A DNA stretch of 64,000 bases from Lacticaseibacillus casei DSM 20011 = JCM 1134 = ATCC 393 (GCF_000829055.1 NZ_AP012544.1:1860001-1924000), one strand, 5' to 3'; counted from the first letter of the stretch, positions 36,864 through 46,780 are shown. Program-made: numbers and translations. Notes: generated from the letters alone by a model not told the origin.

Positions 36864-38135
36864 TTATTTGATCTTAACCAGGAAGTACCGCTTTTTCCCG
36901 CGCCGAACAATGACGTACTGACCGTCAAAATGGGTGCTTGGATCAACTTCAAAATCAAGTTCGCGTTGGCGTGTCCCGTTAATTGTGATCGCACCGTTCT
37001 GAATGTCCTCACGCGCCTGGCGACGACTCGGTTCGATTTTAGTGGTATCTACCAGCCAAGTAACGATATTCTCTGCAGTTTTCGGCGCTTCCACCGTTGG
37101 AAACTGCTTAAATCCCTGCTTGATTTCTTCCGCGCTTAAGTCCGCGACATCACCGGAGAAAAGGGCGGCACTGATGCTTTCGGCTTGATCCACCGCTTTT
37201 TGGCCGTGAACAAACTTCGTAACGGAACGGGCCAATTCCCGTTGTGCTTCGCGTTTTTCCGGATGCGTTTTAGTCGCTTCAACCAATTCCGCAATGGCAT
37301 CCCGTGACAGGAACGTGAAGAACTTGAGGAACTTTTCAACATCGGCATCATCCTGGTTGAACCAGAATTGATAGAACTCATACGGCGAGGTCTTTTCCGG
37401 ATCAAGCCAAACCGCTCCGCCTGCGGATTTACCAAACTTGGTGCCATCCGCCTTGAGCATCAGTGGATTCGTGAGGCCGTAAGCACGGGCATCCGGGCCT
37501 TCGATCCGATGAATCAGGTCAATCCCCGCTGTGATGTTGCCCCACTGATCGGCACCACCAATTTGCAGCTGAACGTCTTCGTGCTTGAACAGATGCAGAA
37601 AATCAACCGACTGCAGAATCTGGTAGGTGAACTCGGTGTATGAAATCCCGGTTTCCAAACGGCTGGCTACAACTTCCTTATTCAACATGTTATTGACGGA
37701 AAATAGCTTCCCGTAGTCCCGCAAAAAGTCCAGCATCGAGATTTTCGATAACCAATCATAATTATCGACAATCCGGAAATCTTCCGTGCCAAACAGATTC
37801 TCCATTTGGGCAGTCAATTTCTTTTTATTGGTGACGATGGTGTCCATCGTCTGCAAAACCCGCTCGGAATTACGTCCGGACGGATCACCAATCGAGCCGG
37901 TCCCACCGCCGATAACGATCACTGGACGGTGACCCATCAGCTGAAAACGCTTGAGAATCATAAACGGGATTAAATGGCCGACATGCAATGAATCGCCGGT
38001 CGGATCCGTGCCACAATAAACACTGACCGCTTTCTCTTGGGTCAGCTTGCGCAAGCCATCTTCATCTGTCAGTTGGTTCAGTGCTCCGCGCCATTTTAAT
38101 TCGTCTAAAATCTTACCTCGTTGTATTTCTGTCAT
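36864..38135 (-). CDS. tyrS: Tyrosyl-tRNA synthetase
   Basis: 423 residues. Class Ic synthetase: YCGTDPTGDSLHVGHL (HIGH motif as HVGH), tyrosine-binding QILQSVDFLHLF and QIGGADQWGN, and KMSKS-equivalent GTKFGKS. C-terminal S4 RNA-binding domain (NGAITINGTRQRELDFEVDP). ATG behind AGGAGG. A T-box leader upstream makes expression respond to uncharged tRNA-Tyr. Confidence 0.97.
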   Translation of the reverse strand: MTEIQRGKILDELKWRGALNQLTDEDGLRKLTQEKAVSVYCGTDPTGDSLHVGHLIPFMILKRFQLMGHRPVIVIGGGTGSIGDPSGRNSERVLQTMDTIVTNKKKLTAQMENLFGTEDFRIVDNYDWLSKISMLDFLRDYGKLFSVNNMLNKEVVASRLETGISYTEFTYQILQSVDFLHLFKHEDVQLQIGGADQWGNITAGIDLIHRIEGPDARAYGLTNPLMLKADGTKFGKSAGGAVWLDPEKTSPYEFYQFWFNQDDADVEKFLKFFTFLSRDAIAELVEATKTHPEKREAQRELARSVTKFVHGQKAVDQAESISAALFSGDVADLSAEEIKQGFKQFPTVEAPKTAENIVTWLVDTTKIEPSRRQAREDIQNGAITINGTRQRELDFEVDPSTHFDGQYVIVRRGKKRYFLVKIK

Positions 38136-38224
38136 CAGTCGATTTCCTCCTATTTGTCATGTGCGCGAGCCGCAATGTTTACGCTTCTTCATAACGCGTT
38201 CGCTGGTGCAGAAGCCGGCTCACG

Positions 38225-38440
38225 CTCAAAAAAAGTCGTCCCTGATCTTATCAATAAGATCAGGGACGACTTTCACCGCGGTACCACCCAAATTATGCTA
38301 TGCATCACTCTCATGGATATCGGCATGACCCGCGGCCAGTATTTTTTGAGTTGTAATTCATGCTGTTAAGCGCAACGGTTCGCAGCAACCACCGTTTTTC
38401 TGAAGCCTACTTAACACCACTACTGCGGCTCAACTGGTAA
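38225..38440 (-). ncRNA. T-box riboswitch of tyrS
   Basis: On the minus strand the T-box core GGTGGTACCGCGG (38277-38289) is followed by a strong intrinsic terminator with 19-base arms (AGTCGTCCCTGATCTTAT and complement, 38233-38271) and TTTTTTT. Upstream, a UAC (tyrosine) codon within GAATTACAAC may be the specifier. It lies about 90 bases before the tyrS ATG. Class established by the conserved antiterminator sequence; Stem I boundaries are approximate. Confidence 0.9.
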
Positions 38441-38518
38441 ATGATATGTCAAATTTTACCACAGGTTCATGATTTGTACAGACCAGACATTCTAAGCTGA
38501 GCACGTTCCTCAATCTGC

Positions 38519-39292
38519 CTAATTTTTAAAAGACTCGTCTTTGAGCAATCCGTCTATAGCTTTTAGAACGCCCACATTTGATGCAGGATACCACTGATCA
38601 GGATGATCGATGCCTGCGCGCTTAGCAGTCAATAACGAACCGATCCAAACACTTATTTTAGCGTGCAGCAATAAAGCCTGGTCATTTGAGTCGTTACCAA
38701 ATGCCACATAGTCACCAGGAAACAGTGATTGTGCAGTCGTATACTTATTTACGTCGCGAGTGGTTAAATCAAGGTTATGTTCACCAAGAGAAGCCACTAT
38801 AGATAACGATGTCTCAGTTTGCAGACTGTCAAAAAGCTGCACCATCTGTTGGTCAGTTAGATTTAGGAGGATAATCTTGATCGGCTGTAGGATATCCTTT
38901 AAAGGGCGTCTATGCGCCAAGTGCCCTGGGTCTAACTGTTTAAAAATGGGACTACCCGAACTTAAGCATGCCGCATAATCCCATGACCCATCAACAATGT
39001 AATCTAGTTTTTCTTTTGCAATAAGCGTTTTCACGTATTGATAATCATCATTGTCGATTGTTCGACAAAAAGTGATTTTCCCATGTTGAGAGACAATGGA
39101 ACCATTACCGCCAATTAATGAATCATTAGCGAAAGGCCCCACAATAGGAATGAGGTCCCAGATCGGTCGTGCAGATGCAAAAACGACTTCATGACGCCGT
39201 TCTTTGAGCCGTTCAAGCAACATTAGAATACGTTGGTCAATTTTTTGTCCGTCAAAACTGAGCGTTCCATCAACATCAAAAATAAACTTCAC
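38519..39292 (-). CDS. HAD-superfamily phosphatase (Cof/subclass IIB)
   Basis: 257 residues, GTG start behind AGGAG. Motif I DVDGTLSFDG with both Asp residues, motif II FASAR, and C-terminal GNDSNDQALL (motif IV Asp pair). Subclass IIB with a long alpha/beta cap between about 80 and 180. These enzymes dephosphorylate sugar phosphates or FMN-like compounds; the substrate is unknown. Confidence 0.88.
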   Translation of the reverse strand: MKFIFDVDGTLSFDGQKIDQRILMLLERLKERRHEVVFASARPIWDLIPIVGPFANDSLIGGNGSIVSQHGKITFCRTIDNDDYQYVKTLIAKEKLDYIVDGSWDYAACLSSGSPIFKQLDPGHLAHRRPLKDILQPIKIILLNLTDQQMVQLFDSLQTETSLSIVASLGEHNLDLTTRDVNKYTTAQSLFPGDYVAFGNDSNDQALLLHAKISVWIGSLLTAKRAGIDHPDQWYPASNVGVLKAIDGLLKDESFKN

Positions 39293-39377
39293 AGCAAATC
39301 TCCTATAGTCACTAGGCTCTCAAACATGATTCTTTAAATTTATTTTTCAACCCACTGGTATCGTTCTGATCGCCGTA

Positions 39378-40322
39378 TTAATTTTGCGGATCTTGCGGCG
39401 CATCATTCGGCGGCAAGTCGGCCGGATACGTTTTGACATCAGCGTCGAGAATATCATACTTATCCATCAGCTTCCGCTCAACCTGCTCGCCTAACTCATA
39501 AGAATCGGCAACGGTCATCTTGGGATCAACCCGAATGCCAATCGTGAGCAAAACTGCATCGCCAGCGTACCGGGCTTCAATACTTTGAACGCCGAGGACG
39601 CCGGGTACTTGGGTAATCGTTTGCCGATACGCCGCAATTTTCTTGGTGTCAAAGCCATCTGTCAGTTCAAAAATGGCATCCCGCAAGATGGTCCAAGCTG
39701 CATACAAAATCAAAATCCCGACAGCAAGCGCAGCACCGCCATCAAGCCATAACCAACCGGCTTTGGCCCCCAATATGGCCAGCAAAGTACCTGTGCTGGT
39801 TGCAGCGTCTGAGAAGCTGTCCTTAGACGCCGTTCGCAAAACACTACTATTCAGCTGTTTGGCGCGAATATGATTCATTAACGAGATGGCGCCCATGGCT
39901 AATCCGGCCGCCAGACTCACGTAAACCGCCAGTATGCCCGGAACCTGGACTTTGCCCTGGGCCCAAGCCTGCAAGCCGTGGTAACCATCCAAGACAACAT
40001 CCGCGCCCACCACCAGCATAATCAAGCCGGAGAACAAGGTCGCAATTGTTTGAAACCGCCAGTGGCCAAAACGGTGCTCGCTGTCCGGTCGCTGTTGGGA
40101 AATTTGTAAGCCCCAAAGCAAGATAAGTGCCGAGGCCACCCCCGTCAGGTTATTCAGCCCATCCGCGGTCAAGGCTCGAGAATGGGCCAGCTGGGCAATC
40201 CACAATTCAGCCACCGTCAAACCGCCATAAACAAATAAATTTAACGCGGCGGCATGCTGGGCGCTTTTAAGCCGCGCAAATCGGCGCTGTTCATCTTTTA
40301 AAATATTGCGGCCAGCATCCAT
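39378..40322 (-). CDS. Cation diffusion facilitator (Mn/Zn efflux)
   Basis: 314 residues, six membrane segments, then a cytosolic C-terminal domain with the CDF fold (about 215-300). Metal-site segments: ALTADGLNNLTG and ASKDSFSDAATSTG. The D-x3-N and D-x3-D pattern, without the histidines of Zn transporters, is closer to Mn-type CDF proteins. Single gene with ArsR upstream on the same strand. Confidence 0.87.
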   Translation of the reverse strand: MDAGRNILKDEQRRFARLKSAQHAAALNLFVYGGLTVAELWIAQLAHSRALTADGLNNLTGVASALILLWGLQISQQRPDSEHRFGHWRFQTIATLFSGLIMLVVGADVVLDGYHGLQAWAQGKVQVPGILAVYVSLAAGLAMGAISLMNHIRAKQLNSSVLRTASKDSFSDAATSTGTLLAILGAKAGWLWLDGGAALAVGILILYAAWTILRDAIFELTDGFDTKKIAAYRQTITQVPGVLGVQSIEARYAGDAVLLTIGIRVDPKMTVADSYELGEQVERKLMDKYDILDADVKTYPADLPPNDAPQDPQN

Positions 40323-40468
40323 GCTAATCCCCCTTGTTGAATAGACTATTTAATAACTATTATAAAGCATCAATGTGACCGTACCACCGTAAAATATTTG
40401 TTTTAAATTACGTAAGCGTTTTCTTGCAAAACTTTTACATTCATCACGCCAAATCGCGGATCAGCCTC

Positions 40469-40825
40469 TCAGCTATCCTGTGATTCACCTGTCTCATATT
40501 CTTCCGTCTGCCGCCTTAACGCACTGGCCAGACGTTCCAACCGCGCAATGGTGTCGTCTAACGTTAAGTAGTAATAAATCATATTCCCTTCATGCCGGGA
40601 TGCGACCATACCGATGTCCTTCAGTCGTTTCAAATGATGTGACGTTGCCGGTTGTGACAACCCAATCGCATCGGCCAAATCACTGACCTTAACGCCTGAG
40701 TTATTCTTAGCGGCGCCAAGCATCATAATAAGCCTTTGACGATTCGTATTTGACAATGCGTTGAGATGACCGATGTCTTGCTTGAATTCTTTTAGCGCTT
40801 CCTGTTGTGCCGATCTGTACGCCAT
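40469..40825 (-). CDS. ArsR-family winged-helix regulator
   Basis: 118 residues. HTH: SNTNRQRLIMML, VSDLADAIGLSQPATSHHLK, with the wing RHEGNMIYYYL. No CxCxxC metal site is present, so it may sense something other than a soft metal, or act as a plain repressor. GAGGAGG precedes the ATG. It precedes the CDF gene on the same strand (146-base gap), so control of efflux is plausible. Confidence 0.87.
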   Translation of the reverse strand: MAYRSAQQEALKEFKQDIGHLNALSNTNRQRLIMMLGAAKNNSGVKVSDLADAIGLSQPATSHHLKRLKDIGMVASRHEGNMIYYYLTLDDTIARLERLASALRRQTEEYETGESQDS

Positions 40826-40854
40826 GATTTCCTCCTCGTGATGTCACTATGAAC

Positions 40855-40956
40855 GTGAGCCAGCCCGGTTAGAAACCGGAATGTAAGTGAAGTGACTTAG
40901 GCCAATTGCGTCCAAGATACTTACACGCAGGTTTCCGGGCTGGTGAACGCATTATG
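40855..40956 (+). repeat. Structured dispersed repeat, family B, copy B1
   Basis: From GTGAGC to GTGAACGC. Outer stem CAGCCCGG/CCGGGCTG, then AAACC/GGTTT and GTAAGT/ACTTAC closing on an internal loop with CTTAGGCCAATTGCG. Shares its skeleton with B2 (51681-51795) but the outer stem differs in sequence and still pairs. It occupies the divergent region between the ArsR gene and apbE. Confidence 0.8.
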
Positions 40957-41077
40957 GAACCCCAGATGAATCCGTTACCATTCACATCGAATATTACCTG
41001 AAACCGTAACGATTGCAACAAATATGCAAACCGTTCATACTGTAACCAAGAACAACCAACAACTTTGGAGGTGCACT

Positions 41078-42005
41078 ATGACAACGACCACAACCTTTCG
41101 CGGCTTAGGGGCGGATAACACGCTGACCATTTACACAGACGGCGCCAATGAACTTCTGAATCAAAGTGTCAGCATGATTCGCGCTTATGCCCATTTACTG
41201 TCGCTTTATGACGAAGAATCCCTGCTCGTCATGATCAACAATCAGGCCGGTAAAACGCCGGTTCACATCCCTGTCCGTCCGGTCTTCAATCTCATTGCCC
41301 AAGCGATTGCCTGGAGCAAGCGGGCTTGGTTATAATGCGTTGATCGGTCCGATTGTTAAGCTGTGGCGCATCGGTTTTGCTGATGCCCGCATTCCATCGG
41401 CCAGTGAAGTCAGCGCTGCTTTAGCCTTAACCGATCCGAATCTGGTTGAACTGGATTCGGAAAATCAAACCGTTTTTCTACCTAAAGAAGGTATGGCGCT
41501 TGATCTGGGTGGGATTGCCAAAGGGTTTATTGTGGATCAGGTTTACGATTTGTGGGACAAAACCGGTGTCGAAGGCGGTCTGATTGACTTAGGCGGCAAC
41601 CAACGACTGGTCGGCAAAGCAGCCAGCGGTATTCCGCTATGGCAGTGGCCAATCGCCGATCCGCGCTATCCTGAAAAGCGCAGCATCGCGACCCTGACAA
41701 CCGAACCAAAAGCAGTGGTCACGACCGGCATTTTTGAACGCCAATCCAAAATTGCCGGCAAGGAGTATCACCACTTAATTGACCCTAACACAGGCTATCC
41801 GGTTGAATCCAACATGGCCAGCATCACGGTGATCGCCGATAATGGGCTCCTTGGCGATGTATTGTCCTCCATCGGCTTCTACGCCGGCATTCCAGCAGGG
41901 TACGACGCCATCGAGGCAGAAGGTCAGGAAGCCATTTTCGTCACCAAAGAAACCCGCGTTTATCAGACTAGCGGCCTACGCGAAACCCTAGCTATCACGG
42001 TATAG
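41078..42005 (+). pseudogene. apbE: ApbE FAD:protein FMN transferase, frameshifted
   Basis: ATG behind TTGGAGGTG. The first frame runs to 41335 (MTTTTTFRGLGADNTLTIYT ... VFNLIAQAIAWSK). Near 41318-41330 one base disrupts it; the other frame continues as SGLGYNALIGPIVKLWRIG with the ApbE motifs GMALDLGGIAKGF and HHLIDPNTGYPVES to 42005. Intact it would be about 309 residues. ApbE covalently attaches FMN to extracytosolic flavoproteins such as those of the flavin-based electron-transfer system. Reading error or true lesion cannot be told apart here. Confidence 0.87.
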
Positions 42006-42030
42006 CGGGCTGATATAACACTAGAACACA

Positions 42031-42075
42031 AAAACAGCAACCAACTGCCGAAAACGCTGAGTTGCTGTTTTTTTT
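42031..42075 (+). terminator. Terminator of apbE
   Basis: AAACAGCAAC pairs with GTTGCTGTTT, then TTTTTTT. It also lies downstream of the convergent amylase gene. Confidence 0.85.
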
Positions 42076-42111
42076 ACGGCTTGTGTCAGTTATCAAAACC
42101 TAAACTGACTC

Positions 42112-43890
42112 CTAAAGTTCCTGCCAAATTACGCTGCACGGCGGCACCATGGTTCCCACCGGTAACAATGACCGCAGATTTGCCGGAACTAGCTTGGTAT
42201 TGGCGTCTTGCAACGCTTGCGGCGAACAGGTTGGATTGGCCAACACCACCAGCGTCTGCTCTTCATTCTGACGGACAAAGCCGAAGCTGTCCTCAAAAGT
42301 AAACGGAAAGAACGCAGCATCAGCCGCCAATGCCGGTTGATCGATGCGGGTCTGGATCGCAATCTGATATAAATCCATAATCTCCTGATCTTCATGCCCC
42401 CAAGGATAAAAGGCACGGTTATCGGGATCCTTCCCTCCAGTCAGCCCGGCTTCGTCGCCGTAATACAGACACGGCACCCCTGGTAACCAATAGAAAAGCG
42501 AAACCAGTAATTTCAGCTTCTGACGGTCGCCATTCAAAACCGTTAAAATCCGCGGCGTATCGTGGGTACCAATGTTATTAAAGTTAAAATCAAACGCATT
42601 CGGCGGATAATTTTCTTTTAACGTCATCAATTGCCGAACAAAACCGGCCGCGTTGAGCTTGCCACCGACAAAATCGATCAGCATCGACCGCAACGGGTAG
42701 TTCATCACGGCATTCAGCTCACCGCCTTCAAAATACTGGCGGCGCTTCCCATAAGCCTGCTTATTAGACGCATCTTCCCACACCTCGCCAATCAAAACGC
42801 GGTCCGGGAACTGATCAAGTGTGCTTCGAATCTGCCGAATAAAGCCATCGGTCAGTTCGTCAGCAACATCCAACCGCCAGCCATCAACGCCCATATCCGT
42901 CCAATAACTGATCACGGAATCCTTTTTGGCGGCAATAAAGTTATGAAAATCCTGATTGTCTTTATTAATGGCCGGCAGATCCTTCACGCCCCACCAGCTA
43001 TTGTAATCGTCCGGAAACCGCTTAAACGAAAACCACGATGCATACGGCGAATCCAAACTGTTGGCCGCCCCGACATCATTGTATTCATTCACCGCATTGA
43101 AATACCGACTATCCGCACCGACATGGTTAAAGACACCATCGAGAATAACATGCATCCCCTGCCGATGCGCCGCTGCCAAAAACTGTTTAAAATCATGCAA
43201 CGTACCCAAGACTTCATCAATCGCGTAATAATCGCCGGTGTCATAACGATGATTGCTACGCGCCTGAAAAATCGGACTGAGATACAACGCGTTGATCCCA
43301 CGCGCGGCCAACAGCGGCAACTTTTGCTGAATCCCGGCCAAATTGCCGCCATAAAAATCCCAGCGCAGAACTTCGCCGTTATTCCCACGAATATACATCG
43401 GCCGATCCGACTGCCGCCCATAGATAAATGAATTAGCTTTCGGAGCATTCACATGCCCATCGGCGTTGCCATTCTGAAACCGATCCACAAAAATATGGTA
43501 AAAGCGAGCATTCTTGTACCAAGCCGGCACGGGATCAAACGCATGCACCACCGTCAGCTGGTAACTAACCACATCCGCATTGTCCGAATAAGTCTGCCCC
43601 AAGCCACCATAACCGCCGTCAACCGCACCAAACCGCTGACGGCCTTCATCGGTTTGCAGTTCAAAATGATAAAACCACAACCCCGAAGACGGCGGGGTAA
43701 AAGTAACCGTATAACCATTCGGACTCTGCGTCATCGGCAACGACTGCGCCTGATCCCACTGACCATCCGCAGCAATCACCAACGACGCCTGCGTTACAAC
43801 ACCATCAGCCTTAGCCGAAAAATGCACCAGCGTCCCCTCCCGAACAGCCCCAAACGGCCGCCGCTCGGTAAATGAATCGAATTGAAACAT
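42112..43890 (-). CDS. GH13 neopullulanase/maltogenic amylase
   Basis: 592 residues from ATG 43890 behind AGGAGG. N-terminal beta-sandwich (CBM34-like), then a TIM barrel with the GH13 motifs: DGVFNH (about 251-256), GWRLDVADE with nucleophile Asp near 341, LIGEVWED with acid/base Glu near 369, and NNIGTHDTPR with Asp near 444. No signal peptide, so it is cytosolic. It cuts maltodextrins or limit dextrins and is the last gene of the glg operon, as in other casei-group strains. Confidence 0.92.
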   Translation of the reverse strand: MFQFDSFTERRPFGAVREGTLVHFSAKADGVVTQASLVIAADGQWDQAQSLPMTQSPNGYTVTFTPPSSGLWFYHFELQTDEGRQRFGAVDGGYGGLGQTYSDNADVVSYQLTVVHAFDPVPAWYKNARFYHIFVDRFQNGNADGHVNAPKANSFIYGRQSDRPMYIRGNNGEVLRWDFYGGNLAGIQQKLPLLAARGINALYLSPIFQARSNHRYDTGDYYAIDEVLGTLHDFKQFLAAAHRQGMHVILDGVFNHVGADSRYFNAVNEYNDVGAANSLDSPYASWFSFKRFPDDYNSWWGVKDLPAINKDNQDFHNFIAAKKDSVISYWTDMGVDGWRLDVADELTDGFIRQIRSTLDQFPDRVLIGEVWEDASNKQAYGKRRQYFEGGELNAVMNYPLRSMLIDFVGGKLNAAGFVRQLMTLKENYPPNAFDFNFNNIGTHDTPRILTVLNGDRQKLKLLVSLFYWLPGVPCLYYGDEAGLTGGKDPDNRAFYPWGHEDQEIMDLYQIAIQTRIDQPALAADAAFFPFTFEDSFGFVRQNEEQTLVVLANPTCSPQALQDANTKLVPANLRSLLPVGTMVPPCSVIWQEL

Positions 43891-43981
43891 GTGAACCTCC
43901 TGCTTTACAAAATATGGCAGTGCTATGACATTAGCCTTAGTTGATGAAGTTAAACGCAGCACCAACTCCAACTAAAGCAGA

Positions 43982-44158
43982 GTGCCAAGGCGGAGCTATC
44001 GGAGGCCAGAGGGGGCTCAGTGGTGAAATTGTACTAGCTGGGCGATCTTCCCAGCGTAGTACAAGGCCGAGCTTTGAGACTCTGCGCTTTTTGCAGAGGC
44101 TCAAAGTCGTGCCCACCACGTTCCAGCCCCCTCTGGCCGGAGATAGCGGAGTTTGGCG
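43982..44158 (-). repeat. Structured dispersed repeat, family A, copy A1
   Basis: Read on the minus strand: outer stems GCCAA/TTGGC, GCTATC/GATAGC and the perfect 14-base pair GGCCAGAGGGGGCT/AGCCCCCTCTGGCC; then GTGGTG/CACCAC closing two hairpins (CTTTGAG..CTCAAAG, and TTGTACTA..TAGTACAA). It lies in the 323-base gap between glgP and the amylase gene and has a homologue at 53188-53355. Confidence 0.85.
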
Positions 44159-44213
44159 CGGAGTAGCAGACATCACTGTCACACACCAAGCCAAGTTGCC
44201 ACTGCGATACTAC

Positions 44214-46631
44214 TTATCCTTCAGTGTCACTACCATCATCCTCAGGCGTTTGCGGAACCACATGCCAAATCTCGCGGCCATACCGCTGAACCGTAAAGTC
44301 CGCCGAGAACCGGCCACTCTCCGCAATATTAACCAACGCCTTCTTCGCCCAAAGCTCCGGCTGCTGATAAAGCTTATCCAACCGCGCATTAGCCGCCAGA
44401 TAACTCTCAAAATCCGCCAGCACAAAATACTCATCATTGTACATCAACAGAGCATTGTAAATATCGCGGCCTTCCGTCTCAATCCCCGGAATCTTCCCAT
44501 TCACGAGCATATCCAACACGGCATGCAACCGCGGATCCTTTTCATAAAAGTCCCGCGACCGATAATCGCCGCGCTGATAGTACCCGGCAATCTCTTTTTC
44601 GGTTAACCCGAAGATCTCGATATTATCATCGCTAACCGCATTCTTAATCTCGATATTAGCCCCATCCAGCGTCGCCAAGGTCAACGCCCCGGCACTCATC
44701 AGCTTCATGTTACTCGTACCGCTGGCTTCCTTGCCGGCCGTCGAAATCTGCTCCGAAATATCCGCCGCCGGAATAATCTTTTCAGCCATCGACACGCCAT
44801 AGTTCGGCAAAAAGACAACCTGCAAATAAGGACTGACATCCGGATCACTATCGACCATATCAGCCACCGCATTCATGACCTTAATGATTTCCTTGGCATA
44901 CACATAACTAGGCGCAGCTTTTGCCCCAAAAATATGCAGCCGCTTCGGTCGCTTCTCGCCACGCTTAATTGCCAAGTATGCGTCCAGAATTCCTAAAAGA
45001 TGCAGTAACTGGCGCTTGTAAGCATGCAGCCGTTTAATCTGCACATCAAAAATGGCATCGGGATCAACTTTCACATGAACAGTTTGGTCAATATATTTAG
45101 CCAGTTCCCGCTTATTCTCCGCCTTGGTCGCATTTAAATCGGCCAAAAAGCGCGTGTCGTCAATGTAATCATGTAATTTGCGCAGCGCCAATGGATTCTG
45201 CCGCCACGCCGTTCCGATTTTCTTGTCCAACAAGTGCGCCAGCGGCCGATCACCGATTTGAATCCAGCGCCGTGGCGTAATGCCGTTGGTTTTATTGTTA
45301 AACCGCTCCGGGAAAATCTGGAAAAGATCATGCAGCACATCTTTTTTCAACAATTCACTATGAATCGGCGCCACCCCATTCACCGCATGCGAGCCGATGG
45401 TTGCCAGATACGCCATGCGCACCTGCCCGTTACCCAGCGGCGCAATGCGATCGATCATGGCCTGGCCAAATTGCGGCACAAAGGCCAACCGGAAGCGGCG
45501 ATCGATTTCCTGTACAATCTGGTAAATCCGCGGCAACAACCCGCTGAACATGTCAATCGGCCAGACTTCCAATGCTTCGGAAAGCAAGGTGTGATTCGTA
45601 TAACTCATCACCTTGAGCGTAATGCGCCAGGCTTCATCCCAGCCCACATGCTCGTCGTCCATTAACACGCGCATCAACTCAGGAATTGCCATCGCCGGGT
45701 GGGTATCGTTAATATGAATCGCCACTCGATCGGCAAACCCGGCCATACTGTTGTGAGTCCGACGATAATGACGAACAATACTTTGAATGCCGGCACTCGT
45801 GAAGAAGTATTCCTGCCGCAACCGCAATTCCTTACCAGCATTATCCGAGTCATCCGGATACAGAATCTGAGTGATCTGATTAATCCGTTCGCGCTGCTCC
45901 AAGGTAAAATGCGGCCCGGCATTAATTGGGGCCTCAGCCGACCACAGCCGCAGATTATTGACAACACCATTGTGATACCCAACCATCGCCACATCATACG
46001 GCACGGCCAAGACATCATCGGTATTATGATAAATCACCCGCAAATGGCCGCTGCGACTCGGCCGCAACTCAACCCAGCCACCAAACTTTACGGTGACGGC
46101 GCGGTTTTCCTTACGGGTCTCCCAAGGAAAACCATTGCGCATCCAGTCATCCGGCAATTCGACCTGATAGCCATTCACAAACGCCTGCTTAAACAAGCCA
46201 TATTGATAGCGAATACCATTCCCGTTGCCGGCCATACCAACACTGGCCATGGCATCCATAAACGCCGAAGCCAGCCGGCCAAGCCCGCCGTTACCTAAGC
46301 CGGGATCCGCTTCCGCAGCAAAGATCTTTTGCGGATGCAGATCCAATTCCTCCAAGCCAGCTTCAACTTCATCCAGAATCCCGAGATTCAGCAAATTTGA
46401 TTGCAGTAGACGGCCCGGTAAAAATTCGATCGAGAAATAAAAGACCTGTTTGGTTTCTTCCTCGTCATAACGCTCCTTGGTGTTAGCCCAGGGCTGGGCG
46501 ATATATGACCGCGTCAGTAACGCAAGCGCCTGATAAAGTTGCTGCGAAGACAGATCTTCAATCGGCGCCGCATACAATTTCAAGGCCATATCTTTGAATT
46601 CCGTGATGAATTGTTCCTTCGTTAATGACAT
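44214..46631 (-). CDS. glgP: Glycogen phosphorylase
   Basis: 805 residues from ATG 46631 (GAGGTG upstream). GT35 fold: FLPGRLLQSNL, NGGLGRLASAF near the active site, HINDTHPA, NGITPRRW and the PLP-binding segment EASGTSNMKLMSAGALT in the C-terminal third. It releases glucose-1-phosphate from glycogen. Fifth gene of the glg operon. It still appears intact even though glgB and glgC upstream are broken. Confidence 0.95.
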   Translation of the reverse strand: MSLTKEQFITEFKDMALKLYAAPIEDLSSQQLYQALALLTRSYIAQPWANTKERYDEEETKQVFYFSIEFLPGRLLQSNLLNLGILDEVEAGLEELDLHPQKIFAAEADPGLGNGGLGRLASAFMDAMASVGMAGNGNGIRYQYGLFKQAFVNGYQVELPDDWMRNGFPWETRKENRAVTVKFGGWVELRPSRSGHLRVIYHNTDDVLAVPYDVAMVGYHNGVVNNLRLWSAEAPINAGPHFTLEQRERINQITQILYPDDSDNAGKELRLRQEYFFTSAGIQSIVRHYRRTHNSMAGFADRVAIHINDTHPAMAIPELMRVLMDDEHVGWDEAWRITLKVMSYTNHTLLSEALEVWPIDMFSGLLPRIYQIVQEIDRRFRLAFVPQFGQAMIDRIAPLGNGQVRMAYLATIGSHAVNGVAPIHSELLKKDVLHDLFQIFPERFNNKTNGITPRRWIQIGDRPLAHLLDKKIGTAWRQNPLALRKLHDYIDDTRFLADLNATKAENKRELAKYIDQTVHVKVDPDAIFDVQIKRLHAYKRQLLHLLGILDAYLAIKRGEKRPKRLHIFGAKAAPSYVYAKEIIKVMNAVADMVDSDPDVSPYLQVVFLPNYGVSMAEKIIPAADISEQISTAGKEASGTSNMKLMSAGALTLATLDGANIEIKNAVSDDNIEIFGLTEKEIAGYYQRGDYRSRDFYEKDPRLHAVLDMLVNGKIPGIETEGRDIYNALLMYNDEYFVLADFESYLAANARLDKLYQQPELWAKKALVNIAESGRFSADFTVQRYGREIWHVVPQTPEDDGSDTEG

Positions 46632-46685
46632 CAAATATACACCTCATCAAAATAAACAACCGTAATCGTTCGCCTAAACATGAAT

Positions 46686-46770
46686 AACGAGGTCCAATCA
46701 AATCTCCGCCACTTTTGGTTAGACGTTGATCGTCTTACCTGCTTTGCGTGCGATTCGACCCGACCTCGTT
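46686..46770. other. Structured intergenic element between glgA and glgP
   Basis: Perfect 9-base arms AACGAGGTC (46686-46694) and GACCTCGTT (46762-46770), with inner AATC/GATT pairing and a central GACG/CGTC hairpin. It is not a plain terminator because no T-run follows. It could process or attenuate the glg transcript. Confidence 0.6.
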
Positions 46771-46780
46771 GATTGCCACC

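Noticed and set aside
42631..43431. 266-residue plus-strand ORF
   Set aside because: Antisense to the GH13 amylase, no start signal, no known motif.
45699..46298. 199-residue plus-strand ORF
   Set aside because: Antisense to glgP without initiation signals.
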